Source: Caballeronia grimmiae
Lineage (GTDB): Bacteria; Pseudomonadota; Gammaproteobacteria; Burkholderiales; Burkholderiaceae
Assembly (NCBI RefSeq): GCF_000698555.1
Contig: NZ_JFHE01000010.1
Location: forward strand, 1 to 64,000
DNA length: 64,000 nucleotides
Direction: 5' to 3'
Shown: positions 1 through 9,689 of the stretch, piece by piece
How positions within the stretch are numbered: position 1 is the first letter of the stretch
How the letters are laid out: each line of letters begins with the position of its first letter
Notes under the pieces: generated by a model
Seen by the model: only the letters and a program-made list of their open reading frames with translations
Databases searched by the model: none
Told to the model about the DNA's origin: nothing
Position numbers and translations under genes: made by a program

Positions 1-706
1 TGCCGGTCGCATCGAAGACGACATCGAAGAACTCGCCGTTCGTCAGTTGCGACAGCTCTTCCTTGTCGCGCTCGCCGATCTGCACCGTGGAATCGACACC
101 CAGCTCGCGACGGCAGAACGCCAGCCGGTCCTCGCGCGTATCGAGCGCCGTGACGTTCCCGCCCCGCAGCCGCGAAAACGTGATCGCCGCCATGCCGATC
201 GGCCCGGTGCCAACGACCAGCACGCGCTGGCCCGGCTGCACATCCGCGCGACGCACCGCGTGCGCGCCGATCGCCAGGAATTCGATCATCGCGGCCTGAT
301 CGAGCGTGACGCCTTCCGCCTTGTGGACGAATTGCGCGGGCAGGTTCAGATATTCGGTGAACGCGCCGTCGCGATGCACGCCGAGCACCTGGATGTTCAC
401 GCAGCAATTGGTCTTGCCCTGACGGCACGCGATGCACTTGCCGCACGAGAGATAGGGCATCACATAGACGGTGTCGCCCGCCTTGAGACCGCTCGATACA
501 TCCGCTTCCTCGATCACGCCCGACAACTCGTGGCCCATCACGCGCGGATACGACAGGAACGGCTGATTGCCGGTGAAGATGTGCAGGTCCGTGCCGCACA
601 CGCCGACGCGCTTCACGCGCAGCAGCACTTCGTTTTCGCCGCGCTGCGGTTTGTCGCGCTGTTCGGCCTTCAGGGTTCCGGGGGTTTCGCAGATGACGGT
701 CAGCAT
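1..706 (-). CDS. Zinc-dependent alcohol dehydrogenase, 3' end cut off
   Basis: Medium-chain NAD(P)-dependent alcohol/polyol dehydrogenase of the threonine/galactonate dehydrogenase type. It should oxidise a secondary alcohol of a sugar acid or polyol in the cytoplasm. Read on the minus strand from ATG at 706, the first 235 codons are present. Catalytic-zinc ligands Cys37 and His59-Glu60 (MGHE) are visible, and a structural zinc knuckle is formed by Cys88, 91, 94 and 102. A Rossmann turn VGTGPIG lies near residue 165. The C-terminal third lies outside the window, so the substrate cannot be named. The sirtuin gene is divergent from it. Confidence 0.88.
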   Translation of the reverse strand, partial: MLTVICETPGTLKAEQRDKPQRGENEVLLRVKRVGVCGTDLHIFTGNQPFLSYPRVMGHELSGVIEEADVSSGLKAGDTVYVMPYLSCGKCIACRQGKTNCCVNIQVLGVHRDGAFTEYLNLPAQFVHKAEGVTLDQAAMIEFLAIGAHAVRRADVQPGQRVLVVGTGPIGMAAITFSRLRGGNVTALDTREDRLAFCRRELGVDSTVQIGERDKEELSQLTNGEFFDVVFDATG

Positions 707-887
707 CGTGGGTCTCGTTTCTGTGTGAGGGCGGGGAGCGTATCAATCTAACGGTGTGCCGGAGTTTGGTCAAGCCAGTTATTCCCCTGATGCAATTGGT
801 AAGGCCACTTCGACGCCGAGCCTCCGCCGAGCGCGCCCGCGCATTTGCCCGTATATTTTCACGATACTTCGGCCTCAGGGACCGCAC

Positions 888-1721
888 GTGCTTTCACTTC
901 ATGACTTCGTCGAGCGCCATCCGCGGCTCTTTGTGCTTTCCGGTGCGGGCATCAGCACCGAATCCGGCATTCCGTGTTATCGCGATCGCGAGGGCCAGCG
1001 CACCGGCCGCGCGCCGATCATGCTCAAGGACTTTCTCGATTCCGACTACGCGCGCCGGCGATACTGGGCGCGCAGCATGATCGGCTGGCCGGTGGTGGCG
1101 AACGCGCAGCCGAACGCCGCGCATCATGCGGTGCGGGCGCTCGCGGCGCGCTCGCGAGTGCATCGGCTGGTGACGCAGAATGTCGATGGACTTCACACGC
1201 GCGCCGGCAATCCCGACGTGATCGAGCTGCACGGCAACATCGGCCGGGTGCGCTGCATGGCGTGCGGCGCGCGGCACGAGCGCGCGGCGGTGCAGCGGCG
1301 GCTCGAAGCGGCGAATCCGGATTTCGTCGGCTACACCGCGCCCGCGGTTCCGGATGGCGACGCGCTAATCGAAGATCTCGACTTCGCCGCCTTCGATGTC
1401 CCCGGCTGCACGCATTGCGGCGGCATGCTGAAGCCCGATGTCGTGTTCTTCGGCGAGAGCGTGCCGCGCGAACTGGTCCACGACGCCGCGAGCGCGCTCG
1501 ACGCGGCGGACGCGATGCTCGTCATCGGCTCGTCGCTGATGGTGTATTCGGGCTTTCGCTTCTGCGAATGGGCGGCGAAGCGCGGCAAGCCGATCGCGGC
1601 GATCAACATCGGCAAGACGCGCGCCGATTCGCTGCTCGCGCTGAAGGTCGAAGCGCCTTGCTCGGAGGCGCTGGGCGAACTGATCGAGCGTCTCGACGCG
1701 CGGGCCGCAGAGGTCCGCTAA
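888..1721 (+). CDS. NAD-dependent protein deacetylase (sirtuin)
   Basis: Sir2-family deacylase of 277 residues that removes acyl groups from lysine using NAD+. The NAD-binding GAGIS motif lies near the N-terminus, followed by TQNVDGLH, the catalytic His in ELHGN, a zinc site of two Cys pairs (CMAC and CTHC) and FFGE. The reading frame extends upstream to 756. The GTG at 888 is preferred because an AGGGA ribosome site sits about 6 nt upstream and the protein then begins where sirtuins normally do. Its stop overlaps the end of the convergent aminotransferase gene by 4 nt. CobB-like in role; the target is unknown. Confidence 0.9.
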   Translation: MLSLHDFVERHPRLFVLSGAGISTESGIPCYRDREGQRTGRAPIMLKDFLDSDYARRRYWARSMIGWPVVANAQPNAAHHAVRALAARSRVHRLVTQNVDGLHTRAGNPDVIELHGNIGRVRCMACGARHERAAVQRRLEAANPDFVGYTAPAVPDGDALIEDLDFAAFDVPGCTHCGGMLKPDVVFFGESVPRELVHDAASALDAADAMLVIGSSLMVYSGFRFCEWAAKRGKPIAAINIGKTRADSLLALKVEAPCSEALGELIERLDARAAEVR

Positions 1722-2971
1722 CCTGCTTCGCGCGCGAGCACGGTCAGCGCTTCGACGAGTTTTTCGACATCGGAGACGTGCGTGAACAGCGCCGGCGTGA
1801 CACGCACGACTTCGCCCGCATCCGGCCCCGGCCGCGTCACCGTGAACACGCCGAAGCGCTCGCGTAACGCATCGCACGTGGCTTTTGGCGACTGGCCGTG
1901 CAGCCGGAACGCGCTGATGCCCGCTGTCATAGCCGGTCCGTCCGGCGTCAGGATTTGCACGCCCGGCAGCGCGCGCGCCGGTTCGACCCACGCATCGCGC
2001 AGCGCGCGCAGACGCGCTTCCTTCGCATGCGCGCCGATTCGCCGATGCAATTCCAGCGCCGCCGGCAGCGTGAGCCACGCCGCGAAGTTCGGCGATCCGG
2101 TATGCACGCGCGCGCGGATGTCGCCGGCGGGCCAGGTGCGGTCGCCCAGATAAGGATCGATGGCGTCGACATGTCCCCGGCGGATATACATCGCGCCACA
2201 GCCGAGCGGCGCGCCGATCCACTTGTGCAGATTCAGCGCGACGAACGGCGCATCGAGCGACGGCACGTCGAAATCGAGCATGCCCCAGGAATGCGCGGCG
2301 TCCGCAATGACGTCCGCGCCCGCATTCTTCGCCATCGCCGCGATATCGGCCACGGGCATGACGAGCCCGGTCGCAAAGCAGACATGCGACAGCAGCACGA
2401 GCCGGGTGCGCGGATGCGCGCGCAGCGCCGCCGCGTAAGTGTCGATCACGCGTCGATGGAATTCGTCCTGCGACGCGCCCGGTTCGGGAATCGTGATCTG
2501 CACCGGCGTGACGCCGCGCCGCTCGCGCAGCCATTCCATCGCGTCCTTGCCGCAGGGGTAATCGAGGTCGCTATAGAGCACCGTGTCGCCGGGCGCGAGG
2601 CGGTTGTAGCCGCTGATGAGCGCGAGCAGCGCCTCGGTCGCGTTGCGCGTCAGCTCGATCTCGTCGACGCCGCAGCCCATCGCCGCGGCCGCGCGCTCGC
2701 GCAGGCCATCGTGGATGGCGGACCAGTGCCGGCGCACGAGCATCGTCGTTTCGTGGTTCACGCGGTCGGTCCAGTAATGGAACACCGACTTGACCGGCTC
2801 CGTCATTGCGCCCCAGTAGCCGTTTTCCAGATTGACGAGCGCATCCGACTGTCGATACAGGCCGCGCACGGCGTCCCAATTGGTTTCGTCGCCGGCGAGC
2901 GCGGGTGCAGGGGGAAGCGTGGCGATGGCGGCTTCGAATTCCGGGGTGCGGATGTCGAGCAAATCGGACAT
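1718..2971 (-). CDS. Class V aminotransferase-fold PLP enzyme (isopenicillin-N epimerase-like)
   Basis: Cytoplasmic pyridoxal-phosphate enzyme of 417 residues in the cysteine desulfurase / isopenicillin N epimerase fold. The PLP-binding lysine is in NLHKWIG, the Asp that holds the pyridine nitrogen is in [10 protein letters not shown], and a substrate-loop TGSPNF follows. NifS-type desulfurases carry a mobile catalytic Cys loop that I do not see, so an epimerase, lyase or aminotransferase role is more likely than sulfur transfer. It is a single gene, convergent with the sirtuin and divergent from the chemotaxis gene. Confidence 0.8.
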   Translation of the reverse strand: MSDLLDIRTPEFEAAIATLPPAPALAGDETNWDAVRGLYRQSDALVNLENGYWGAMTEPVKSVFHYWTDRVNHETTMLVRRHWSAIHDGLRERAAAAMGCGVDEIELTRNATEALLALISGYNRLAPGDTVLYSDLDYPCGKDAMEWLRERRGVTPVQITIPEPGASQDEFHRRVIDTYAAALRAHPRTRLVLLSHVCFATGLVMPVADIAAMAKNAGADVIADAAHSWGMLDFDVPSLDAPFVALNLHKWIGAPLGCGAMYIRRGHVDAIDPYLGDRTWPAGDIRARVHTGSPNFAAWLTLPAALELHRRIGAHAKEARLRALRDAWVEPARALPGVQILTPDGPAMTAGISAFRLHGQSPKATCDALRERFGVFTVTRPGPDAGEVVRVTPALFTHVSDVEKLVEALTVLAREAG

Positions 2972-3221
2972 GTGCTGTTGTCTGGAAGAGGAAGTCGCTC
3001 AGTATCGCCTAATCTCCGAAGCGCCGATGCGCAGAAGCGAAGGTTGGACAAATTCTGTTCTTTCGCGCGGTGGGGCATCAAGAGCGACGCGAACGCGCCG
3101 TAATAGGGAAAAGAAGAGCGTCCCGCGTTCCCGTACAGGCAAACGTTACCGCATGCGGTTGCGCGTGTCCGGGGACGACTGGCGCCAGTCCATTCCGACC
3201 CATCCAGGGAAAAGGCCACAA

Positions 3222-4778
3222 GTGAATCTGCAGAACGTTACGATCAAGAACAAGCTGATTGCCGGCTTTGGCGTGCTCGCCGTCCTCGTCATGGCGGTCG
3301 CAGGCATGTCCCTGCACGCGCTGTCCGTCGCCACCGACGACTTCTCGCACTATGTCCACGGCATCACCGCGCGGGCGAATATGGCGGTCCAGGTGCGCAC
3401 GGCCGTCGACCGTCGCGCGATCGCGGCGCGCAATCTCGTGCTCGTCACGAAGCCCGCCGATATCGACATGGAAGAGGCCGAAGCGCTCCGGGCGCACGAC
3501 GACGTCAAGACGCGCCTGAAGCAACTGGACGACATGATCGCGGCCGCGCCCGACGCGAGCCAGCAGGCGCGCGGTATGGTCGCCGAAATGATGCGCGTCG
3601 AGGCGCTCTACGGGCCGGTCGCGACGGACATCGCGAATCTCGCGCTCTCCGGGCATCGCGAGGAAGCCATCGTCAAGCTCGACGAAGCCTGCCGGCCGCT
3701 GCTCGCGCAACTGGTGAAGGCCACGGACGATTACCTGACCTACACGGACCACCGCCGCGACGAGATGGTCCGCGCATACGAGGCGAACTTTCGGACCCAG
3801 CGCAACATGCTGATCGCGCTCTGCACGCTCGGCGCGCTGTTTGCGGTGCTCGCGGGAATGGCGATTACGCGTTCGATCACGGCGCCGATCGGCGTTGCCG
3901 TCGATATCGCGCAGACGGTGGCGCGCGGCGATTTGCGCAGCCGCATCGATGCGCGCAGGAAGGACGAAACCGGCGACCTGTTGCGTGCGCTGGCCGAGAT
4001 GAACGCGCGCCTGACCGAGACCGTCGGTCGCGTGCGCGAAAGCAGCGGTGCGGTCGGCGGCGCGGCGAAGGAACTGGCGAGCGGCAATACGAACCTGAGC
4101 CAGCGCACGGAAGAGCAGGCCGCGTCGCTCGAGCAGACGGCGGCGAGCATGGAGGAACTGACGTCGACGGTGCGTCAGAACGCCGAGAACGCGCAGCAGG
4201 CGAGCGCGCTGGCATCGAATGCGTCGGAGGTGGCGAGAAAGGGCAGCGATGTCGTGGACCGCGTGGTATCGACGATGCAGGGCATCAGCGCCAGCTCGAC
4301 GAAGATCGCGGAGATCACGGGAATGATCGAGGGCATCGCGTTCCAGACGAACATTCTGGCGCTCAACGCGGCGGTGGAAGCGGCGCGGGCGGGCGAACAG
4401 GGACGCGGCTTTGCGGTCGTTGCGAGCGAGGTGCGCAGTCTGGCGCAGCGTTCATCGACGGCGGCGAAGGAAATTCGCGAACTGATCGCGAACTCGGTGG
4501 ATCAGGTGCGCGGCGGATCGACGCTGGCGGGCGAAGCGGGCAACACGATGAGCGAAGTCACGAAGGCAATCGCACGCGTGACGGACATCATGGAGGAGAT
4601 CGCGGCGGCGTCGGCGGAGCAGGGGCGCGGCATCGAGCAGATCAATCAGGCGATCACCCAGATGGACGAGGTGACGCAGCAAAACGCGGCCCTGGTGGAA
4701 GAGGCGGCGGCGGCCTCGCAGGCGCTGGAGGATCAGGGGCGCAAGCTGAACGAGGTGGTGAAGGTGTTCGTGGTGTGA
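3222..4778 (+). CDS. Methyl-accepting chemotaxis protein
   Basis: Inner-membrane chemoreceptor of 518 residues signalling to CheA/CheW. TM1 is at about 10-30, followed by a helical periplasmic sensor (4HB-type) and TM2 at about 195-215. A HAMP domain runs to about 265, then a long cytoplasmic coiled coil with the hairpin tip ([21 protein letters not shown]) near 370-390. The GTG start at 3222 is chosen because it is preceded by AAAGG and followed at once by the TM1 segment. Upstream frame to 2832 has no membrane-protein character. No CheR-binding C-terminal pentapeptide is present. A strong terminator follows. Confidence 0.9.
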   Translation: MNLQNVTIKNKLIAGFGVLAVLVMAVAGMSLHALSVATDDFSHYVHGITARANMAVQVRTAVDRRAIAARNLVLVTKPADIDMEEAEALRAHDDVKTRLKQLDDMIAAAPDASQQARGMVAEMMRVEALYGPVATDIANLALSGHREEAIVKLDEACRPLLAQLVKATDDYLTYTDHRRDEMVRAYEANFRTQRNMLIALCTLGALFAVLAGMAITRSITAPIGVAVDIAQTVARGDLRSRIDARRKDETGDLLRALAEMNARLTETVGRVRESSGAVGGAAKELASGNTNLSQRTEEQAASLEQTAASMEELTSTVRQNAENAQQASALASNASEVARKGSDVVDRVVSTMQGISASSTKIAEITGMIEGIAFQTNILALNAAVEAARAGEQGRGFAVVASEVRSLAQRSSTAAKEIRELIANSVDQVRGGSTLAGEAGNTMSEVTKAIARVTDIMEEIAAASAEQGRGIEQINQAITQMDEVTQQNAALVEEAAAASQALEDQGRKLNEVVKVFVV

Positions 4779-4802
4779 GGGTGCGCGGGAACGGCCTGCG
4801 AG

Positions 4803-4838
4803 ACACGGCGCGGATGATTTTCGTCCGCGCCGTGTTTT
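4803..4838 (+). terminator. Rho-independent terminator after the chemoreceptor gene
   Basis: Perfect 12-bp stem ACACGGCGCGGA / TCCGCGCCGTGT with a 9-nt loop, followed by TTTT, 24 nt after the stop codon. Confidence 0.85.
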
Positions 4839-4858
4839 GAGAACGGGCAGCTACGCGA

Positions 4859-5026
4859 ACAGGCTCGTTGGCAGCGCAATTTTCCCGAAGCGAGCCTGTC
4901 AGCGGGCGGCAAGCCGTCATCAGTTCGCCATTCTGTTTGACGAGCGATTTACCAACGCCATAAGCTGAGATCATTTAAGCGGCCTCGGGACAAAAGATCT
5001 GTGGCAGGTCCGCTGACATAAGCTGA
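4859..5026. repeat. Inverted and direct repeats in a gene-free gap
   Basis: The gap 4839-5090 has no credible gene. It contains a 9-bp inverted repeat ACAGGCTCG / CGAGCCTGT (4859-4867 and 4891-4899) with a 23-nt spacer. It also has two exact copies of CATAAGCTGA at 4959-4968 and 5017-5026, 58 nt apart. Their role is unknown. Both flanking genes end here, so promoter function is not required. Confidence 0.5.
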
Positions 5027-5090
5027 AACCCTCCGCACACGAGACCTCTGACCGTTCCTCCGCGCCGCATTGCTGGAAGCCCGAAACCGA

Positions 5091-6071
5091 TCAACGATTC
5101 ACGTCTACGACGACGCGCCCCTTGATCTCCCCGCGCAACAACTGTCCAGCGACTTCCACAGCCTGAGAAAGCCCGATCGTCGCAGCGACGCCTTCGATCA
5201 CCGCCACCGGCAACTCATTCGCAATCGCATCCCAGGCCGCCATGCGCCGTGCACGCGGCACATAAACGCTATCCACTCCCAGCAGCGCGACGCCACGAAG
5301 AATGAAAGGCGCGACCGTCGCCGGAAAATCCATCCCTTGCGCAAGTCCGCACGCGGCAACCGCGCCGCCATAACGCAAGCTCGCGCACACGTTCGCCAGC
5401 GTGTGACTGCCGACGCAATCGACCGCTGCCGCGAAACGCTCCTTCTGCAGCGGCTTCCCTGGCTTGGAGAGCGTCGTCCGGTCGATGATTTCCGCCGCGC
5501 CGAGTTCACGCAGCCGCACGGCTTCCTCCGGCCGTCCCGTCGACGCGATCACGCGATACCCGCGCTTCGCCAGAATCGCCACCGCGAAGCTGCCGACGCC
5601 GCCGTTTGCGCCCGTCACGAGCACGTCGCCATCCTGCGCGACGCCGTACTTCTCCAGCGCCTGCACGCACAACATCGCCGTATAGCCGGCCGTGCCCACG
5701 GCCATCGCCTGTTGCGTCGTGATGCCGGCGGGCAGCGGGATCAGATGATCGCCCGGCACGCGCGCCTTCTGCGCGAGCCCGCCCCAATGCGTTTCGCCCG
5801 CGCCCCAGCCGTTCAGCACGACCGCGTCGCCCGGCTGGTAGTCCGCGTGCGTGCTTTCCTCGACGATGCCCGCGAAGTCGATGCCCGGCACCATCGGAAA
5901 GGTGCGAACGACCGGCGCTTGGCCGGTGATCGCGAGCGCGTCCTTGTAATTGAGCGTCGAATACTCGACGCGCACGAGCACGTCGCCCGTACCCAGCCGC
6001 GATTCGTCGATCGACTGAATGGACGCGACCGTGCGATCTTCCTGTTTGTCGAGCAAGAGTGCGTTGAACAT
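5091..6071 (-). CDS. acuI: Acrylyl-CoA reductase / YhdH-type quinone oxidoreductase
   Basis: Zinc-free medium-chain reductase of 326 residues, the usual length of the AcuI/YhdH family, which reduces acryloyl-CoA with NADPH. It has N-terminal LNYKDALA and the family signature PGIDFAG, then a nucleotide-binding GANGGVGSFAVA turn. ATG 6069-6071 is taken as the start because the protein begins MFNALLL, as in the family; the 24-codon upstream extension looks spurious. It is monocistronic and convergent with the chemoreceptor gene. Confidence 0.85.
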   Translation of the reverse strand: MFNALLLDKQEDRTVASIQSIDESRLGTGDVLVRVEYSTLNYKDALAITGQAPVVRTFPMVPGIDFAGIVEESTHADYQPGDAVVLNGWGAGETHWGGLAQKARVPGDHLIPLPAGITTQQAMAVGTAGYTAMLCVQALEKYGVAQDGDVLVTGANGGVGSFAVAILAKRGYRVIASTGRPEEAVRLRELGAAEIIDRTTLSKPGKPLQKERFAAAVDCVGSHTLANVCASLRYGGAVAACGLAQGMDFPATVAPFILRGVALLGVDSVYVPRARRMAAWDAIANELPVAVIEGVAATIGLSQAVEVAGQLLRGEIKGRVVVDVNR

Positions 6072-6155
6072 GAACGGATTCCGGTTGGCGATTGAAGGAC
6101 GGCGATGCAAAAGCAGCGGCGACCCGCGCCGCTGCCCGCACACATCGCGTGCGTA

Positions 6156-6593
6156 TCAATGATGCTCGAATTGCGCGCGCGGGACCGGCGCTGCCTTGAC
6201 CTTCGTGTACTCAAATTCCGGCAGCGCCTTGATGGCGTCCTTCGTCGCGCCCGCGAGCACGAGCTTGCCGTTCTTGAAGTCGAGTTGCTCGATCGGAATC
6301 GCGACATCGTGGCGCGACACGCCGAGGAACTGGTTTGCCGCGATGATCGCGAAAGAAACCGAACGGTCGGGCGCGACGATGATGTCGTGAATCACGCCGA
6401 CGCGCGCGCCCTGATCGTTGACAACGGGCTTGTTGAGAATGGACTTCCTGACGCTCCAGCCGTCGATGATCGCGGTCGATACTTCGACCGACACGCCGAG
6501 CGGCTGTGCGCCTGCAACTTGAGCCAAGGAGGGTGTGGAAACGAGGCCAATGGCCGACGATGCGACGAGCGATGCCACGAGTTTCAAGTTCAT
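6156..6593 (-). CDS. Exported PRC-barrel domain protein
   Basis: 144-residue protein with a cleavable signal peptide (about 24 residues, ending SLA). One PRC-barrel domain occupies most of the mature part (core VNDQGARVGVIHDIIV ... VAIPIEQLDF). PRC-barrels bind protein or RNA partners; in exported Burkholderia proteins of this kind the role is unknown and often stress-linked. The start at 6593 is supported by a GAGG site 8 nt upstream and by the signal peptide. Confidence 0.8.
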   Translation of the reverse strand: MNLKLVASLVASSAIGLVSTPSLAQVAGAQPLGVSVEVSTAIIDGWSVRKSILNKPVVNDQGARVGVIHDIIVAPDRSVSFAIIAANQFLGVSRHDVAIPIEQLDFKNGKLVLAGATKDAIKALPEFEYTKVKAAPVPRAQFEHH

Positions 6594-6760
6594 CTGTTGT
6601 TCCTCAAAAGATTTGGCAGACGGTTCTCGACTTGACGCGCCCGGTGCTCGCCCACGCTTCACCGATGAGCAAGCCTGTAGCGCGGTAGCAGTGTGACCGT
6701 TTACCGTGGCTTTTGCAGGAAATGTGACGCACCGCACCGCACCGGGCGCGGCGGCGAGGC

Positions 6761-6976
6761 TCAGTGCGAGATTCGCTTCAGCGCATCGCCCTTGTGCACC
6801 GCGTGTTTGCCGCTTTTGTCGCTTTCCACTTCGTAGTGCGGATCGTCGTGCGATGCGTTGACCGTGTGGCCGTCGACCTTGGTGCGCTCGGAAATTACGC
6901 GCACGATGCGGCCGGTCGTTTCGCCCTGTGGCGTGTTCCAGCTTACGTGATCGTGCAGCTTCAGGCTGTGACTCAT
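6761..6976 (-). CDS. DUF2945 (HVA1-type) small protein
   Basis: 71-residue soluble protein matching the DUF2945 / hypervirulence-associated TUDOR-like family. It has a small beta-barrel pattern HDHVSWNTPQGETTGRIVRV and conserved VDGHTVNAS and PHYEVESDK segments. The function of the family is unknown. ATG at 6976 gives the canonical family length; the longer upstream frame is GC-rich noise. It sits among other small stress-type genes. Confidence 0.75.
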   Translation of the reverse strand: MSHSLKLHDHVSWNTPQGETTGRIVRVISERTKVDGHTVNASHDDPHYEVESDKSGKHAVHKGDALKRISH

Positions 6977-7029
6977 GACGTTTTCCCAGAATGATCGTGA
7001 CGCTGCAGCCAGTGCAACGGCCGTGCCCG

Positions 7030-7452
7030 TCAACGCAACCGCGCGAGCGTCGCGTCGTCCGGGCGGCCGCCGAAGTATCGCTTTAGGGCTTCTTCGAACG
7101 GGGCGGGGTCGGGCGCGCAGTGGGCAAAGAGCGTCATCGACGAATGAAACTTCATGTCGTCGGGATAGCCAAAAATCTGGTCGACGCTGCGGTCCCGCAC
7201 GCCATTGACGATGCCAGTCAGCTCGACGAGGCGCGCGCCCAGCACCGGATGCGCGAGATAGGCCTCGGCTTCCGCGCACGACTGTATCGCGTAATGCTGC
7301 GCCATCTGGCTATGCCCGAGCCCCGCGATCTGCGGAAACACGAACCACATCCAGTGCGTGCGTTTGCGGCCGGCCTGGAGTTCGGCGCGCACGTCGTCGA
7401 TGACGCTGGCTTGTGCATCGACGAAGCGTTGCAGGTTGAACGGATCGCTCAT
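7030..7452 (-). CDS. DUF1810 family protein
   Basis: 140-residue cytoplasmic protein of the DUF1810 (YbiA-neighbour/calpastatin-like) family. Characteristic motifs are LQRFVDAQ at the start, THWMWFVFPQ near residue 35, and the closing DDMKFHSSMTLF with a C-terminal YFGG. The biochemical role is unknown. ATG 7452 is placed at the family start. Confidence 0.8.
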   Translation of the reverse strand: MSDPFNLQRFVDAQASVIDDVRAELQAGRKRTHWMWFVFPQIAGLGHSQMAQHYAIQSCAEAEAYLAHPVLGARLVELTGIVNGVRDRSVDQIFGYPDDMKFHSSMTLFAHCAPDPAPFEEALKRYFGGRPDDATLARLR

Positions 7453-7481
7453 CGTATGTCTCCCGTCATGCGTGCGTTCGT

Positions 7482-8438
7482 TCACGCTACCGCTTGCGCG
7501 ATGCGCTCGCGCAGCCCCGCATCCGGATAGACGCCGATGCCCGCGTGCACGTTGTCGATCATGTATTCCCGCCGTCCCGTGCCCGGAATCACGCACGTGA
7601 CGGCCGGATGGCCCAGCACGAATTTCAGCAGAAGCTGTGCCCAGCTCGTGCAGCCGAGTTCCGCCGCGAAAGGCGGCAAGGGGCGGCCGCGCAAGCTCGA
7701 CAGCAGCGAGCCGCCGCCGAACGGCTGATTCACGATGACTGCGACGCCGCGTTCCGCCGCCAGCGGCAGGAGCCGCGCTTCGGCGTCGCGGTCGTTGGCG
7801 GCGTAATTGATCTGCACGAAGTCGACGCGCTCGGAGCGCAATACCGCTTCGACCTGCGGAAAGGCACTCGACGTGTAATGCGTCACGCCGATATAACGGA
7901 TGTGTCCCGCCGCCTTCCAGTCACGCAGCGTGGCAAGCTGCGTGCGCCAGTCGAGCAGGTTATGAATCTGCATCAGGTCGATGCGCGGGGCGGCGAGGCG
8001 TTGCATCGATTGCCGCATCTGCGCGATGCCTTCCTCGCGGCCCTCCGTCCAGACTTTCGTTGCGATGAACGCCTTGTCGCGCGCGTAAAGCTCCGTGAGC
8101 AGCGCGCCGGCGACGGCTTCGGAAGTGCCGTACATCGGCGAGGAATCGATGACCGAACCGCCAGCCGCGAACAGCACGCGCAACACGGCGGCGAGTTCGG
8201 CGCGGCGGGCGGGATCGTCGCCGACGTCGAACGTGCGCCAGGTGCCGCATCCGACGATCGGCAACGCTTCGCCCGTCGATGGAATCGGGCGCTTGTGCAT
8301 GGGCGAGAGTTCGGCGGACGCCGCCGGCGACAGGCGGGGCAATTGCGCATAGAGCGCCGCGCCGGTCGCGGTGCGCAGAAAGCCGCGCCGGGCGGCCTGG
8401 GTTCGGTTGCAAGCGGTCGGTTTCGCGGCGCGGCTCAT
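7482..8438 (-). CDS. Aldo/keto reductase with Tat signal peptide
   Basis: 318-residue NAD(P)H-dependent aldo/keto reductase. A twin-arginine export signal (RRGFLR followed by a hydrophobic stretch, residues about 17-43) precedes the TIM barrel. The catalytic Asp-Tyr pair is in VIDSSPMYG, the lysine in ATKVW and the His in LMQIHNL. The Tat signal means it is folded with cofactor and exported, which is uncommon for this family and fits use of a periplasmic substrate. It is separated from the MarR-like gene by 59 nt. Confidence 0.85.
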   Translation of the reverse strand: MSRAAKPTACNRTQAARRGFLRTATGAALYAQLPRLSPAASAELSPMHKRPIPSTGEALPIVGCGTWRTFDVGDDPARRAELAAVLRVLFAAGGSVIDSSPMYGTSEAVAGALLTELYARDKAFIATKVWTEGREEGIAQMRQSMQRLAAPRIDLMQIHNLLDWRTQLATLRDWKAAGHIRYIGVTHYTSSAFPQVEAVLRSERVDFVQINYAANDRDAEARLLPLAAERGVAVIVNQPFGGGSLLSSLRGRPLPPFAAELGCTSWAQLLLKFVLGHPAVTCVIPGTGRREYMIDNVHAGIGVYPDAGLRERIAQAVA

Positions 8439-8497
8439 GGCGTCAGGTTCGTTCGCGGTCGAACCTCAGCATAACCTGCCACGCCGGACCGGGCGCG

Positions 8498-8851
8498 CTA
8501 CTTCTTCTTGGCTTCTTCCAGACAAGCGGCAAGCTGCTCGAAGTACGCGAGCGCCTTGCGCGTCGGCACGACGGACTTGGTGCGCAGGTCAGCGGCCGTT
8601 TCGTCCAGCGTGACGAGGCCTTGCTCCTTCAGCCGCGTGAGCTTGCGATGCACGGTGGCGGGCGCGCCCGCCGTCGAGAGCGCCATCGTCTCGGTCACGG
8701 TCAGCGCGCGGCCCGCGTGCCACGCAGCGGTGAGCGCTTCGAGCAGCCGTTCTTCGGCGGCATCCAGCTTCGGTACGGACGGCAAGGCCTGCACCGCCTG
8801 CGCGAGGTTCAGGAATCGGAAATAGGCGTCGACAAGGTGTTTATTCGCCAT
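8498..8851 (-). CDS. Short MarR-like winged-helix regulator
   Basis: 117-residue DNA-binding protein. A helix-turn-helix spans LTVTETMALSTAGAPATVHR (about 50-70), followed by a wing KLTRLKEQGLVTLDE. It is shorter than typical MarR proteins (about 140), lacking much of the N-terminal dimerisation helix. The start is chosen for an AGGAAG site about 9 nt upstream. An inverted repeat about 85 nt upstream is a possible autoregulatory operator. Target genes are unknown. Confidence 0.7.
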   Translation of the reverse strand: MANKHLVDAYFRFLNLAQAVQALPSVPKLDAAEERLLEALTAAWHAGRALTVTETMALSTAGAPATVHRKLTRLKEQGLVTLDETAADLRTKSVVPTRKALAYFEQLAACLEEAKKK

Positions 8852-8934
8852 GATCTTGCACTTCCTTAGGCGCTGCGTTTCGTTGCTTTGCGGGTGCGGC
8901 TCATCATACTCGTTCGCGCCCCGGCACAAAATAA

Positions 8935-8951
8935 CTTATCAAACTGATAAG
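8935..8951. promoter_or_regulatory. Candidate operator upstream of the MarR-like gene
   Basis: Perfect 7-bp inverted repeat CTTATCA-AAC-TGATAAG. A partially overlapping GATAA-N7-TTATC follows to 8962. Size and AT-richness against a GC-rich background are typical of MarR-type operators; binding is inferred only. Confidence 0.4.
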
Positions 8952-9045
8952 CAACTGTTATCATGCGTTGATCCGTCTGGCGATGATGTGCACACATGAT
9001 CGTCTACGCGAGGACCTGAGAGAACAGAGAGAACGTGGTGAACTG

Positions 9046-9082
9046 GACGCCGCCTCGCTTCGAGCGAGGCGGCGTCTTTTTT
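9046..9082 (+). terminator. Strong rho-independent terminator without an obvious plus-strand gene
   Basis: Perfect 13-bp stem GACGCCGCCTCGC / GCGAGGCGGCGTC with 5-nt loop TTCGA, followed by TTTTTT on the plus strand. No plus-strand coding gene ends nearby, since the next one upstream ends at 4778. It may close a small RNA starting near 8950. The minus-strand membrane-protein gene ends at 9117, but on that strand no U-run follows the stem. Confidence 0.75.
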
Positions 9083-9116
9083 GCATGCTCGCTTGGTGTC
9101 TTGCGGCTTCATGCGG

Positions 9117-9689
9117 TCAGTAATCGCCCGGGCGGCGGCGCAAGGGTGCAAGCCTGACCATCAGCCACAAGGTCACCTTGATCGTATAGATGACGATCAG
9201 ACTGCCGGATAAATCACCGACGACCATCACGACGAAGCGCTTGCCCGCCCCGGCGATTTCACCTTGCATCGCCAGCCACAACTGATGCAGCAATGGACTC
9301 GCAATTGCATAGAGCACGATAAGGAAAAGCAGCCTGCGAGCGGTGAGATTCGATGGCGACGTACGCAAGCCGAGCACGCGCGTTGCGAAGAGGTAGATCA
9401 GGTAAGGGGCGAGCGCCGAGATGGTGCCGTACATGAGCGAGCGCACCGGATCGTTCGGGAAATAAAGAAAGATGCAACTGATCCACGCGGCGCATAACAT
9501 GCCGATTGCACCCGCTTCACCGAAAAGCAGTGTGCATAAAAGCTGCATGCCTGCGGGCAGATAAATCCAGTTTGCGCCTCGCACATATTCCGAAGAAGGA
9601 AAGAGCAGTTCGTTCGCGACGAGCGTGACGAGAAAGAGGGCTGCTGTGCCCGCGATAATGGGCGCGCGTTGACGCAGGTATTCCATCAT
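9117..9689 (-). CDS. Integral membrane protein, MASE1-like
   Basis: 190-residue polytopic membrane protein with about five or six hydrophobic helices. The segment NWIYLPAGMQLLCTLLFGEAGA resembles the start of MASE1-type sensory membrane domains, but no GGDEF, kinase or other output domain follows. It could therefore be a free-standing sensor or transport module. Function not recognised. Two adjacent ATG codons (9689 and 9686) are both possible starts. Confidence 0.6.
   Translation of the reverse strand: MMEYLRQRAPIIAGTAALFLVTLVANELLFPSSEYVRGANWIYLPAGMQLLCTLLFGEAGAIGMLCAAWISCIFLYFPNDPVRSLMYGTISALAPYLIYLFATRVLGLRTSPSNLTARRLLFLIVLYAIASPLLHQLWLAMQGEIAGAGKRFVVMVVGDLSGSLIVIYTIKVTLWLMVRLAPLRRRPGDY

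Noticed and set aside
756-887. Upstream extension of the sirtuin
   Set aside because: The 44 extra codons do not resemble sirtuin sequence, and the GTG at 888 has a proper ribosome site.
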